NCBI GenBank assembly: GCA_963778895.1
Contig: CAVZVZ010000005.1
Location: 1,860,001-1,924,000 of the forward strand
Length of the DNA stretch: 64,000 bases
Source: CAVZVZ01 sp963778895
Lineage (GTDB): Bacteria; Actinomycetota; Acidimicrobiia; Acidimicrobiales; Acidimicrobilacustridaceae
Direction of reading: 5' to 3'
Part shown: one piece after another, positions 39,131 to 47,273 of the stretch
How the letters are laid out: each line of letters starts with the position of its first letter
How positions within the stretch are numbered: position 1 is the first letter of the stretch
Position numbers and translations under genes: made by a program
The notes under the pieces: generated by a model
What the model was told of the DNA's origin: nothing
The model's database searches: none
What the model saw: the letters and a program-made list of their open reading frames with translations, nothing else

Positions 39131-39418
39131 TGTCGGCAATAATAGAACAAGTCTGTATTCACTACAAGTCTGTTCTAGGTTTATACGTTCCAGCTGCCTC
39201 GCAGATCCATTGGCGATTGTCCGTCAACCGGGAGCGATCTCATGCGAGCAGAGGCGGAGTTGTTCCGCGAGGACATCCGAACAACGCTCATTCGATGCCC
39301 TCGTCCGCTTGGCGTGGGCAGTGGGCGCCGCGGCAGACCGGTAGTCAGACCGAGGAGCCTGTCTCCGAACAGGTAGGCGCGTCGGGGTCGTGGACCTGGC
39401 TGCCAGGTGACCGACCTG
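39131..39418. other. Spacer between TetR and the cytochrome operon end
   Basis: It holds the AT-richer promoter region of the TetR gene with the operator-like repeats at 39143-39177. The rest has no frame I can support; a 148-residue frame across it on the plus strand has no domain pattern and overlaps two real genes. Confidence 0.5.
39143..39177. promoter_or_regulatory. Candidate TetR operator with direct and inverted repeats
   Basis: Arms TAGAACA (39143-39149) and TGTTCTA (39171-39177) form a perfect 7-bp inverted repeat. Inside, ACAAGTCTGT occurs twice as a direct repeat (39147-39156 and 39164-39173), 17 bases apart. This lies 13 bases before the TetR start, where an autorepressor site is expected. 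Confidence 0.5.
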
Positions 39419-39886
39419 TCACTTCCCGCGGCGCCAGTTCGGCACGCTCGGTGCGTTCTCCTCGAGCGATCGCAGGTACGTCGTCAGCTGGCGTATCTGC
39501 TCGTCGGTGAGCGTGCCCCCCGAGTCCAGGCCCCACGCCTGCATGTCTGACCCGGATACGCCGCCGGCGATCAGTAGCTGCATCTGCTGGTCGGTGGTCG
39601 TGGAGAGGAACTCCTTGGCGTTGAGCGTCGGCGCGCTCCCACCGTCCGCCCCTTTGCCATGACACGAGGAACAGTTCTTGTCGAAGAGCTCCTGTCCGAT
39701 CGCCTGGTAGCTCTGTTCTTGTGACGCTCGGGCGTCCTCACGAAGGCTTGGCTCGCGCAGCTTGTAGGTAACGAAGCCGACCAACAACAGCGCCATGAAG
39801 ACGAGCCCGACTGTCAAGTAGCGATCGAGTCCGCGTTCGAGTTCCTCGGGCTCGAACGGTGGGGGCGTCGGTCGTTCTCGTGGCAT
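39419..39886 (-). CDS. Membrane-anchored c-type cytochrome
   Basis: A 155-residue protein. An N-terminal helix (residues 24-42, LTVGLVFMALLLVGF) anchors one heme c domain with CSSCH at residues 72-76 and a likely axial Met115. The family is class I cytochrome c, fitting the cytochrome c1/cc subunit of a bc-type complex. ATG 39886 lies two bases past the Rieske stop. It ends the six-gene operon read 44347 to 39419 and would take electrons from the Rieske protein. Confidence 0.88.
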   Translation of the reverse strand: MPRERPTPPPFEPEELERGLDRYLTVGLVFMALLLVGFVTYKLREPSLREDARASQEQSYQAIGQELFDKNCSSCHGKGADGGSAPTLNAKEFLSTTTDQQMQLLIAGGVSGSDMQAWGLDSGGTLTDEQIRQLTTYLRSLEENAPSVPNWRRGK

Positions 39887-39888
39887 GG

Positions 39889-40383
39889 TCAGCCTCCGTG
39901 GATGCAGCTCGGGCCTTTGGGAGGCGTCAGGAACTGGTTCGCGCCCTGCGGCGGTCCGGTGATGACCTTCGAGGTGTCGGCGTAGAGCTGGTCGGCTTCG
40001 GCGGTGATCGGGAAGCGGTCCATGCCATGCGGTGACGGACCGGCGACCCACTCACCCCCTAGATCGAAGATCGAGCCGTGACACGCGCACTCGAATCGAC
40101 CGGATGAATCGCAGAAGGGCACGCGACATCCGAGGTGGGGGCATTTCTGCGAGAGCGCGAAGATCTGGCCTCCGGCGTTGACCACGTACAGCCGGCCCTC
40201 TGCGACGTACTTCGCGGTGTCGGTCGGGTAGTCGTTAGCGTTCCCGAGTTTCACCGGGCCCTTGGCCGCCACGTTGGTCAGTGGACGCAACGATTCGAAC
40301 AACGTCCAGCTCGCGGCGGCGGCCAACAGCGCGCCCCCGAGCTTCCAGCCGTTGCGGAGGAGCTCTCGTCGTGTTGTCGCCAT
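39889..40383 (-). CDS. Rieske [2Fe-2S] protein
   Basis: A 164-residue Rieske subunit with an N-terminal twin-Arg-like start (MATTRRELLRNGWKLGGALL). The cluster motifs are CPHLGC (residues 81-86) and CACHGS (residues 99-104), giving ligands Cys81, His83, Cys99 and His102 plus the Cys86-Cys101 disulfide. It belongs to the menaquinol or cytochrome bc/b6f class. It lies between the cytochrome b gene and the cytochrome c gene with 2-8 base gaps. Confidence 0.93.
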   Translation of the reverse strand: MATTRRELLRNGWKLGGALLAAAASWTLFESLRPLTNVAAKGPVKLGNANDYPTDTAKYVAEGRLYVVNAGGQIFALSQKCPHLGCRVPFCDSSGRFECACHGSIFDLGGEWVAGPSPHGMDRFPITAEADQLYADTSKVITGPPQGANQFLTPPKGPSCIHGG

Positions 40384-40391
40384 CTGGTCTC

Positions 40392-41753
40392 CTAGAGCTC
40401 GATGTACGAATGCGTCCACGGAGCAATGAACTCCCAGCCCGGGCCTCGGAAGAACGTACCGATGACCGTGAGGGCCATCGCGATCACGAGCACCGTCGTG
40501 AAGATCACGATCGCCACCTTCCGGTGCCGAGCCTCGGTGGCGCGGTTGCGGTCGATGTACGGCAGCAACACCAACATGAGGACCGCGGCCATCGGAACGA
40601 GGATCCCCGCGACCAAGGGGTCGAAGTGCGACAGCAGCTCCTGAAGACCAGCGAAGTACCACGGTGCCTTGGCCGGCTCGGGTGTCAGGTTGGGGTTGGC
40701 CAATCCTCGCAGCGGCGCGACGAACAGCACCCCGGCGGCGAGTACCACCACCGCTACACCCAATGCCACGACGACGTGACGAACGATCAGGTGTGGCCAC
40801 GTGAACACGGTGTCGTCGACGGATCGTTCGTCGGCGGTGACGCTTTCGCGGTCTACGACACCCAGTACTCGAGTCCGTCCTCCGTAGAGCGTCGCCGGCG
40901 CGGTGGCCGGTACGGCGTCGGCGGGTGGTGCCGTTGCCTCCTCCTCGAATGCGCCGGCTGACGATCTTTCGACCGCGAAGCCGTCCTTGCGCACCCGCCA
41001 GATGTGGACGGACAGGAGCACGATGACGGCAGCGGGGAGCACTGCCACGTGGAGGGCGTAGAAGCGAAGGAGCGTGCTCTGGCCGATCTGGTCTCCACCG
41101 ATCAGCAGATCCTGCAGCGATCCTCCGATGACGGGCACGTAGTGGACGAGGTTGGTGCCGACGGTCACCGCCCAATACGCCAGCTGATCCCACGGCAACA
41201 GATAGCCGGTGAACGACAACGCCAGCGTGAGCAGGAGCAGGCCGACACCGACGACCCAGTTGAACTCGCGTGGCTTCTTGTATGCACCGGCGTAGAACAC
41301 GCGCACGAGATGCAGGAATACGACGAGGACCATCAGGTGAGCGGACCAGCGATGGACGTTGCGCACGAGCTGACCAAAGCCGACGCTGGTCTTCAAACTC
41401 TGCATGTCGCCGTACGCCGAACCCACCGCGGGCGTGTAGAAGAACATCAATCCCACACCGGTCACGACGAGGATGCCGAACAACACCGCGGCGATGAACC
41501 CGAGCCGGAAGGAGTAGCGCAGGCGCAACACCCTCGCCGGGATCTTGACGGGATAGAGGTGCAGGAAGAAGTTCGAGAACGATTGGAGCGCCCTACCGCG
41601 CGGCGTGTCGATCTGTGGATGGCGGAACATCGACCTCCACGCGTCACTGCGTTCGATCCGACCGCGTAGTCCCTTGACGGGCACAACGGCGCCCTTCGGT
41701 TCGAGCGCGTCCTGGGACGCAGGGCTTTCCTTCACTTCGGTACCGTCAGACAT
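40392..41753 (-). CDS. Cytochrome b subunit of a bc-type quinol complex
   Basis: A 453-residue protein with about 8 helices. Heme ligands lie in NVHRWSAHLMVLVVFLH and ALHVAVLPAAVIVLLSVH. A charged loop of about 60 residues (ERSSAGAFEEEATAPP) separates the b6-like N-terminal half from the subunit-IV-like C-terminal half, where KAPWYFAGLQELL corresponds to the PEWY region. It is a fused cytochrome b of the Gram-positive type. Its ATG overlaps the stop of the flavoprotein gene by 8 bases. Confidence 0.92.
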   Translation of the reverse strand: MSDGTEVKESPASQDALEPKGAVVPVKGLRGRIERSDAWRSMFRHPQIDTPRGRALQSFSNFFLHLYPVKIPARVLRLRYSFRLGFIAAVLFGILVVTGVGLMFFYTPAVGSAYGDMQSLKTSVGFGQLVRNVHRWSAHLMVLVVFLHLVRVFYAGAYKKPREFNWVVGVGLLLLTLALSFTGYLLPWDQLAYWAVTVGTNLVHYVPVIGGSLQDLLIGGDQIGQSTLLRFYALHVAVLPAAVIVLLSVHIWRVRKDGFAVERSSAGAFEEEATAPPADAVPATAPATLYGGRTRVLGVVDRESVTADERSVDDTVFTWPHLIVRHVVVALGVAVVVLAAGVLFVAPLRGLANPNLTPEPAKAPWYFAGLQELLSHFDPLVAGILVPMAAVLMLVLLPYIDRNRATEARHRKVAIVIFTTVLVIAMALTVIGTFFRGPGWEFIAPWTHSYIEL

Positions 41754-43536
41754 CGACGACCTCTTTCGCGTATGCCATCGACAACGCGCCGGGCGGACAG
41801 CGGTTCACGCACAGCCCGCAGCGAATGCAGAGGTCTTCGTCCAGCAACAACGCGGATTGTGACTCCACGCCGAGATCCGCCTGGTCGGCGTTGACGATCG
41901 TGATGCAGTTCGTCGGGCACACGTCGACGCATAGGCCGCACAGGATGCACAAACCCGGGTCGAGCATCACGTTGTCGAAACACCGCAAGCAGCGCAGCGA
42001 CTCCCGCCGGGCATCCTCCTCGTCGTACCCGACCTCGACCTCGGCAAAGCCGATGCGCCGTTCGCGTGGCGTGGCGGGGATCTGCACTCGCGGTATGGCG
42101 TCGTAGCCCGTCGAGAGCCGGCGGAACCCGGGGCGCCTCGTCAGTTCGATGCGAACCTCGCCAACGCGTTCGACGAGTGGTGGCGCATCGCCGGTCAACG
42201 AGGCGTGGATGGATTCGGCAGCCCGCTGACCGTCCGCGATGGCGTCGATGAGGTTGCGCGGTCCGCGGGCCACGTCGCCGCCCGCCCAGATCCGAGGGTG
42301 GGATGTGCGAAGCGTGGTCGGGTCGACCCGTAGGCCGCCTTGCGGAGTGCGCGTGACGTCGAGTTCGCCGAGGAACCCGAGATCGGACGTTTGCCCGACG
42401 GCGAGGATGATCGAGTCAGCCTCGATGACCTCCTCGGTCCCGGGCAGGAACGAGGGTGCGAACCGGCCCGTCTCGTCGAACACCGAGGCCACACCGATCG
42501 TCTCGAGGCCGGTGACCCGCCCCTCGCCGACGAAACGACTCGGGCCGCGCCGATAGACGATGGTGATGCCCTCCTCCTCGGCCTCGGCGATCTCTTCCGG
42601 ATCCGCGGGGATCTCGTCTGGTGACTCGAGAGCGACCACGGTCACCCGTTCGACGCCGGTGCGGATGGCGGCGCGCGCGACGTCAAGTGTCGTGGCCATG
42701 GCGACGGGCGACGCTGGGTCTTCCGTGGGTGGTGCGCCGCGAAGCGCCGTGCGGGCGGCATCGAACGCGACGTTCCCCCCGCCGACGACGACGACACGAT
42801 CACCGAGGTCGGCGCGGAAGCCCTGGTTCACGTTGAGCAGGAACTCGACTGCCCGCAGCACACCGTCGAGCTCGTGGCCCGGTAGGTCGAGGTCGCGTCC
42901 GCGGCCGGTACCGACGGCGATGAAGAGCGCGTCGTGCGACTCGAGGAGATCCTCGATGGTGGCGTGCTCCCCGATTCGGAACGAGAGTCGCGCCTCGACC
43001 CCGAGCTCGAGCACGGCCTCCGTCTCGCGCACGATGAGCTCGCGTGGCAAGCGGTACTCGGGAATGCCCAGAATCATCATGCCGCCCAGGCGATCGGCGG
43101 ATTCGTAGACGGTCACGGGGTGCCCAGCCAGCCGGAGGTCATGCGCCGCAGCCAGACCGGCTGGTCCGCCACCGATTATCCCGACGGAAGGACCGGTCGC
43201 GTCGGGCACGGGGCCGTGGGCCGCGTGCCAGTTCGAGGTGGCGCGAAAGCTCTCGACGCCATAGCGCTCCGTCACGAAGCGCTTGAGTGCTCGGATCGAC
43301 ACCGGCGCATCGACGGTGCCGCGACGGCAGGCGAGCTCGCAGGGCGCCGCACACACGCGACCACAGATCGACGCGAACGGGTTCGGTCGTCGCGCGATGT
43401 CATATGCGTCGTGATAACGCCCTTCCGCGATGGCGACGACATACCCACCCGCGTCCGTGTGCACAGGGCACGCAGCTCGACACGGCTCGTTGTCCCAGAG
43501 CCATCTGGCGTCGGGAACACGAGGAAGCGGCGACAT
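41746..43536 (-). CDS. NAD(P)H-dependent Fe-S flavoprotein (GltD/NfnL-like)
   Basis: A 596-residue protein. N-terminal cysteines (CRAACPVHTDAG, CGRVCAAPCELACRRG) fit the two Fe-S clusters of the GltD family. Two Rossmann folds follow (GIIGGGPAGLAAAHDL for FAD, VVVGGGNVAFDAA for NAD(P)H). A C-terminal ferredoxin domain has CILCGLCVDVCPTNC and CIRCGLCVNRC. This differs from simple GltD by the extra 2[4Fe-4S] domain. Placed between a membrane protein and cytochrome b, it may deliver NAD(P)H or ferredoxin electrons to the complex. Overlaps with both neighbours suggest coupling. Confidence 0.88.
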   Translation of the reverse strand: MSPLPRVPDARWLWDNEPCRAACPVHTDAGGYVVAIAEGRYHDAYDIARRPNPFASICGRVCAAPCELACRRGTVDAPVSIRALKRFVTERYGVESFRATSNWHAAHGPVPDATGPSVGIIGGGPAGLAAAHDLRLAGHPVTVYESADRLGGMMILGIPEYRLPRELIVRETEAVLELGVEARLSFRIGEHATIEDLLESHDALFIAVGTGRGRDLDLPGHELDGVLRAVEFLLNVNQGFRADLGDRVVVVGGGNVAFDAARTALRGAPPTEDPASPVAMATTLDVARAAIRTGVERVTVVALESPDEIPADPEEIAEAEEEGITIVYRRGPSRFVGEGRVTGLETIGVASVFDETGRFAPSFLPGTEEVIEADSIILAVGQTSDLGFLGELDVTRTPQGGLRVDPTTLRTSHPRIWAGGDVARGPRNLIDAIADGQRAAESIHASLTGDAPPLVERVGEVRIELTRRPGFRRLSTGYDAIPRVQIPATPRERRIGFAEVEVGYDEEDARRESLRCLRCFDNVMLDPGLCILCGLCVDVCPTNCITIVNADQADLGVESQSALLLDEDLCIRCGLCVNRCPPGALSMAYAKEVVDV

Positions 43537-43832
43537 CACACGCGTCCGCGAGACTGCAATCGACGGAGAGCCCAGGCGAGCACGATGACCGTGAGCAGTG
43601 TCAGACCCGTCGCCAAGTACACCCGTACGTCTCGCGATGTGCCGCTCAGGTTGGTCACGATCGCGTTTGGTGCGTACACCCCGGCGACGAACCCGAGTAG
43701 GACGACCGCCAGTCCCGAGCCGATAGCACGTGGCCAACCAATGTGCGCACGCCGCTCGTCAGCATCCGACGTGGCGGAGACCGCCCGACCATTGGTAGGA
43801 CGGTCTCCGCTGGCAGAGCGCTCTGCGGTCAC
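43536..43832 (-). CDS. Small membrane protein in the cytochrome operon
   Basis: About 98 residues from a GTG start at 43832 that overlaps the cupredoxin stop by four bases (GTGA). Two hydrophobic helices are seen (IGSGLAVVLLGFVAGVYAPN and VYLATGLTLLTVIVLAWALR). Its stop overlaps the flavoprotein start. I do not recognise the family; position suggests a subunit linking the cupredoxin and the flavoprotein. A longer frame from 43886 is possible. Confidence 0.65.
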   Translation of the reverse strand: MTAERSASGDRPTNGRAVSATSDADERRAHIGWPRAIGSGLAVVLLGFVAGVYAPNAIVTNLSGTSRDVRVYLATGLTLLTVIVLAWALRRLQSRGRV

Positions 43833-44347
43833 GTCACCGTGAACGGGGCGCGCATACCCATCGCGTAGTGCTTGGCGATGTTGCACACGAGGGCATAGTT
43901 GCCGGCCGACATGTCGATGGTGAAGGTCTTCGACTCCCCGGCCGCCAGTTCTCCGCTCTCGCCGAGGCTGCCGTCTTCGCTGACCTTGTCCACGTCGACA
44001 CCAGACGTCTCGACCGCGAGCTGGTCATAGGTCGTCCCGCTCGTGAGCGGGAGGACGACCACTTCGTGCGCGATCGTGCCCGTGTTCTTCACGGAGAACG
44101 TCACGTTGCCCGCCTTCGCCGTCTGTGGTGAGACGGTCATCGTCATCGGGCCATCCAGGCCGGCGGTGTCGCCGACCTCGATCTCGATCGTCGAACCAGC
44201 TGCTGCAGTCGTGACGCTCACACCGCCGCCGGCACTGCTCGTGCTCGACGAACTCGACGATGTGTTGTTGTTGGAGCTCCCGCATCCAACCGCTGCGAAA
44301 CCGACGGTGACTACCGCCGCGATCGCCAATATCCGGACTCGTCCCAT
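43829..44347 (-). CDS. Cupredoxin-like copper lipoprotein
   Basis: A 172-residue protein. The N-terminus is a lipoprotein signal (ILAIAAVVTVGFAAVGCGSS), then a Ser/Thr-rich linker. The cupredoxin domain carries type 1 copper ligands: His in TIAHEVVVLPL, then Cys, His and Met in YALVCNIAKHYAMGM. ATG 44347 is preceded by AAAGG and begins the signal peptide. It is the first gene of the six-gene operon. As a copper electron carrier on the outer face of the membrane it could take electrons from cytochrome c or a quinol complex. Confidence 0.85.
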   Translation of the reverse strand: MGRVRILAIAAVVTVGFAAVGCGSSNNNTSSSSSSTSSAGGGVSVTTAAAGSTIEIEVGDTAGLDGPMTMTVSPQTAKAGNVTFSVKNTGTIAHEVVVLPLTSGTTYDQLAVETSGVDVDKVSEDGSLGESGELAAGESKTFTIDMSAGNYALVCNIAKHYAMGMRAPFTVT

Positions 44348-44515
44348 GAGGAACCTTTCGCTGGGGCTTGTGCCCTTGGGACGATATGGATGGCGAAGGA
44401 GGGCAGATAGAGCCGAACGTCCATTACCGAAAGGCCACGTGGCAGCAAGCCCATGGCGAGCGCCCAGGGGCTCCCGCTTGGTCACGACAGGTACGACAAG
44501 TGGTTCGCCGGCCGC

Positions 44516-44559
44516 TCAGCGCGCTCGGAGGGACTCGAACCCCCAACCTTCTGATCCGT
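44516..44559 (+). repeat. 44-bp copy of the tRNA-Arg 3' half (candidate att site)
   Basis: This stretch is identical to 47274-47317, the 3' half of the tRNA-Arg gene plus four flanking bases. It ends where the anticodon loop would begin and diverges at once (GGT versus AGT). It cannot fold as a tRNA by itself. It is the direct repeat expected when an element integrates into the 3' end of a tRNA gene. Confidence 0.85.
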
Positions 44560-44780
44560 GGTTTCCAATGTGGTGAAGCGTCTGACGACCACCGAGCGGC
44601 GGGGCTCACGGTGATGCTCGACGGGCGGCCCCAGTGCAATGCGGCGGGCTTTGGGCCTCTCCGACTCGGTGACCTACGCCCCTGTCGTGGGGTGGTGATC
44701 GCTTCGTAGCGTCCCTTCATGGACTCAGTGATGACGGGCGGGTTGTGGTGGTTGCCGGCGATCGCCGGGGAGGTGGCGGC

Positions 44781-45452
44781 ATGATCGTCGTTCTGTTCCT
44801 CCCGCTGCTGGTGATCGGCGCAGTGGTGTTCGCCGTGCTTCAACACCGTCATGGCCGGGTGGACCCTGCGCAGTTCTTGCGAACGATCGCGCTCAGTCTG
44901 GCGATCCTCTTCGCGGTCTTCGGCGGTCTGTTCATCGCGGGTGAGACCTTCGACGATCCGGGCGGTTGGACCGCCGCCGCGTTGGTCGCCGGCTGGTTGG
45001 TTCCGCTGACGTTGCTCGTGGGTGTGGCGTGGCGGTGGCCGCGTGTCGCTGGGGTCTTGCTCGGCGTCCTGGTCGCGGCCGTGGTGGCGATCGGTGTCTG
45101 GTACGCACTCGACCCGAGTGCGTGGCGCGCCTTCGAGGACGACACCGGCCCGGTTCGAGCCATCGCCGTGTTCGCCCTGTCTCTCCCGCTCGCTGTGCTG
45201 GCCTGGCGACGCCCGACGTTGGGCGGCGGACTGCTGGTGCTGTTGGCCGTGGTGCCGGGCGCCGCTGCCCTCATCAGCACAGGTGGCGGCGGTGCCGGCG
45301 GCTCCACTGTGGCCGCGACGTCGCCAGCAGCATTGATCGGCTTCCTCTACCTGGCCGTTGGGTTCCTCCAGAATCACAATGCGACGCAGAGTCCTCCACG
45401 TGCGGGTGACAAGGGAGACGGGGCAGCAATCGCGAAGACGTCGACGACCTGA
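44781..45452 (+). CDS. Multi-helix membrane protein, unknown
   Basis: A 223-residue protein with about seven hydrophobic helices (MIVVLFLPLLVIGAVVFAVL; IALSLAILFAVFGGLFIAG; GVLLGVLVAAVVAIGVWYAL and others). The C-terminus is polar (SPPRAGDKGDGAAIAKTS). ATG 44781 is preceded by GGGGAGG. I recognise no family. It lies within the tRNA islet, so it may be imported, but its base composition looks like the rest of the window. Confidence 0.65.
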   Translation: MIVVLFLPLLVIGAVVFAVLQHRHGRVDPAQFLRTIALSLAILFAVFGGLFIAGETFDDPGGWTAAALVAGWLVPLTLLVGVAWRWPRVAGVLLGVLVAAVVAIGVWYALDPSAWRAFEDDTGPVRAIAVFALSLPLAVLAWRRPTLGGGLLVLLAVVPGAAALISTGGGGAGGSTVAATSPAALIGFLYLAVGFLQNHNATQSPPRAGDKGDGAAIAKTSTT

Positions 45453-45565
45453 GCTTGGTCGTCCCGCCTGTGCAGGCGTACCCGTCTCGACTGGGTCTGA
45501 ACCCACGAAGGTCGAGCCGCGTGGGCGAGAGGGCGATCGACCTCGGTCGAGGGGATGCTCGGTTG

Positions 45566-45721
45566 GTGATCCGGCTCGTGGTGACCGATCTCGACGGCAC
45601 GTTCTGGGACACCGACCTGGCCGTTCCCGTGGCGCACCTGGGTGCGGCTGCCGCGCTGGCGGACCAGGGGGTGGAGGTATTGCTCAGTGGAGTGCCAACT
45701 GGAGTGCCAACAGCCGGCTAA
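45566..45721 (+). pseudogene. Truncated HAD-superfamily hydrolase fragment
   Basis: The frame VTDLDGTFWDTDLAVPVAHL, then GAAAALADQGVEVLL, matches the first 45 residues of Cof-type HAD phosphatases, including the catalytic DLDGT. It then changes to SGVPTGVPTAG and stops. The change coincides with a tandem 12-bp repeat (45688-45711). It is best read as a gene start cut off by an insertion or recombination event. GTG 45566 is the probable start. Confidence 0.6.
45688..45711 (+). repeat. Tandem 12-bp repeat
   Basis: TGGAGTGCCAAC occurs twice without a gap (45688-45699 and 45700-45711). It sits at the truncation point of the HAD fragment. Tandem sites of this size can be integrase or excisionase arm-type binding sites; that role is inference. 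Confidence 0.6.
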
Positions 45722-45731
45722 CTGATCGCTG

Positions 45732-45815
45732 GACCGGGACACGACCGGGACTGTCCCGGTCGGTGTCACGTTGCCGTCCCTGTTGGTAGCCGTCAGACCG
45801 GGACGCGTCCCGGTC
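45732..45815. repeat. Cluster of GACCGGGAC palindromes
   Basis: Three copies of GACCGGGAC begin at 45732, 45743 and 45796. The second forms a palindrome with GTCCCGGTC (45753-45761) around a single T. The third is a perfect 20-bp palindrome, GACCGGGACGCGTCCCGGTC (45796-45815). Both palindromes are followed by near-identical tails (GGTGTCA and AGTGTCA). This is a REP-like cluster lying just downstream of the Fic gene stop and could also act as a terminator. Confidence 0.75.
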
Positions 45816-45850
45816 AGTGTCAGGTGACCTCGCGCTGCGCTAGCCCGCGG

Positions 45851-47014
45851 TCAATTCTCCTCGCTATCGACAGAGCCGTACACCGCCTCGAAGATCCGGG
45901 GTGCTTCATAGATCCGACGTCGCTCGCGGCCGGTGACTTCAACGAGCTCACCGCGCTCGACGAGAGCGTCGATCGCCGCCTGCGCAGTGGGACGGGTGAC
46001 GCCGATTGCTGCCTCGACCCGAGCGGCCGTGACGACCGGTGAAGCGAAGAGCTGCTCGGCAAGTCGGATCACCGAGTTGGGTCGACCTTCATCGAGGAGC
46101 TCGTTGCGCAGCTGGTGCTGCAGCTCGACGAGGCGGACTGTTCGCTCTTCGGAATCGCGGGCCTGTTGTCGGACACCTCGCAGGAAGAACGCGAGCCAGG
46201 GCATGAGGTCGCCGCTCTGGCTCGTGATCAGCAGGTGGTCGTAGTACTCGCTGCGGTGCTGCTCGAAATAGGCAGAGAGGTACAGGAGCGGCTGAGGGAG
46301 CGCGTCCCGCAGAACGAGCATCAGCGGGATCAAGAGCCGTCCGATCCGGCCGTTGCCGTCGAGGAACGGGTGGATGACCTCGAACTGGTAGTGGGCGATG
46401 GCGAGCTGGATGAGCAGCGGACGGTCGGTCTCGTGGAGGAATCGCTCGAGGTCGCTCAGAGCCCGTTGCATCTCGTCAGGCGGTGGAGGGACGAACACCG
46501 CGTCCTCGAGCGTGCTGCCGCCAATCCACACCGGGCTCGACCGCAACTCGCCGGGTCGGCGGTGCTGTCCTCGCACTCCCTGTAGGAGCCGTTCGTGCAT
46601 CTCTCTGAGGAGTCGGACGGAGATGGGGAAGCCGCCTCGAACGCGTTCGAGCCCGTGCTCCATCGCGAGGACGTAGTTGTTGACCTCGGCGGCATCGTCA
46701 GCGGCGTCGCGTGACGGGACCTGGCCGACCTCGAACAGGAGGAGCTGGCCGACATCGGTCTTCGTGCCCTCGATCCGCGAGCTGAGCACGGCCTCCAGGC
46801 GGAGGTGGGGACCGATGAACAGGTGCGGGTTGGGGACGAGTCGTCCAACGCCCCCGAGGCGGTGCACGGCGCCGGTCGCCTCGTCGAGGAGTTTCACGAC
46901 CTCGTCCGAGAGTGGCACGCGCCGAGGTACCTCGGAGGGGAAGAACGCCCAGAACCCAGTCTGTGTCTTGCGCACCTCGCCGCGGGCGCTGGATGTGAAG
47001 GCGTCTGGTCGCAC
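45851..47014 (-). CDS. Fic-domain protein (class II, with inhibitory motif)
   Basis: A 387-residue protein. The Fic motif HPFLDGNGRIGR (residues 215-226) is complete, with catalytic His215. The class II inhibitory helix motif SxxxEG occurs as SSRIEG (residues 78-83), where Glu82 would block the active site. The C-terminal 80 residues form a winged-helix-like domain (SVIRLAEQLFASPVVTAARV, VTRPTAQAAIDALVERGELV). Fic enzymes AMPylate proteins using ATP. The start at 47014 (GTG) is the first possible one; a longer N-terminus cannot be excluded. It is carried by the tRNA islet, which fits toxin or defence roles of mobile Fic genes. Confidence 0.9.
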   Translation of the reverse strand: MRPDAFTSSARGEVRKTQTGFWAFFPSEVPRRVPLSDEVVKLLDEATGAVHRLGGVGRLVPNPHLFIGPHLRLEAVLSSRIEGTKTDVGQLLLFEVGQVPSRDAADDAAEVNNYVLAMEHGLERVRGGFPISVRLLREMHERLLQGVRGQHRRPGELRSSPVWIGGSTLEDAVFVPPPPDEMQRALSDLERFLHETDRPLLIQLAIAHYQFEVIHPFLDGNGRIGRLLIPLMLVLRDALPQPLLYLSAYFEQHRSEYYDHLLITSQSGDLMPWLAFFLRGVRQQARDSEERTVRLVELQHQLRNELLDEGRPNSVIRLAEQLFASPVVTAARVEAAIGVTRPTAQAAIDALVERGELVEVTGRERRRIYEAPRIFEAVYGSVDSEEN

Positions 47015-47273
47015 CGGGGCTCCAATGAAGGTGGGCTTGTCGTCGGCGCAGCCTAGCTAAAGCAAACCCACTATTTCTTTACTTACGGATCGAGTAGCGA
47101 AAGCGGACCTTCCGTAGCGAGGGCGACCGGCGTCTCCGATCTCGTTTCGCCACCGGACTCACTTCCGCCGGCTCGACGGACGGCGGGGGAGATTTTGGCT
47201 CCCGAGGTCGGCTCCCAAACGACGAAGGCCCCGGCATTGCCGGAGCCTGGCAAGCCTGTGAACTGCCCATTCG

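Noticed and set aside
39064..39510. A 148-residue plus-strand frame across the TetR and cytochrome genes
   Set aside because: It overlaps two well-supported genes on the other strand and shows no domain pattern.
44516..44580. A second tRNA gene at the left repeat
   Set aside because: Only the 3' half matches tRNA-Arg. The 5' half and D-arm are absent, so it cannot fold as a tRNA; it is better explained as an att-like duplicate.
44424..45506. A 360-residue minus-strand frame crossing the left att repeat
   Set aside because: It runs opposite the membrane-protein gene, includes the tRNA repeat and has low-complexity composition.
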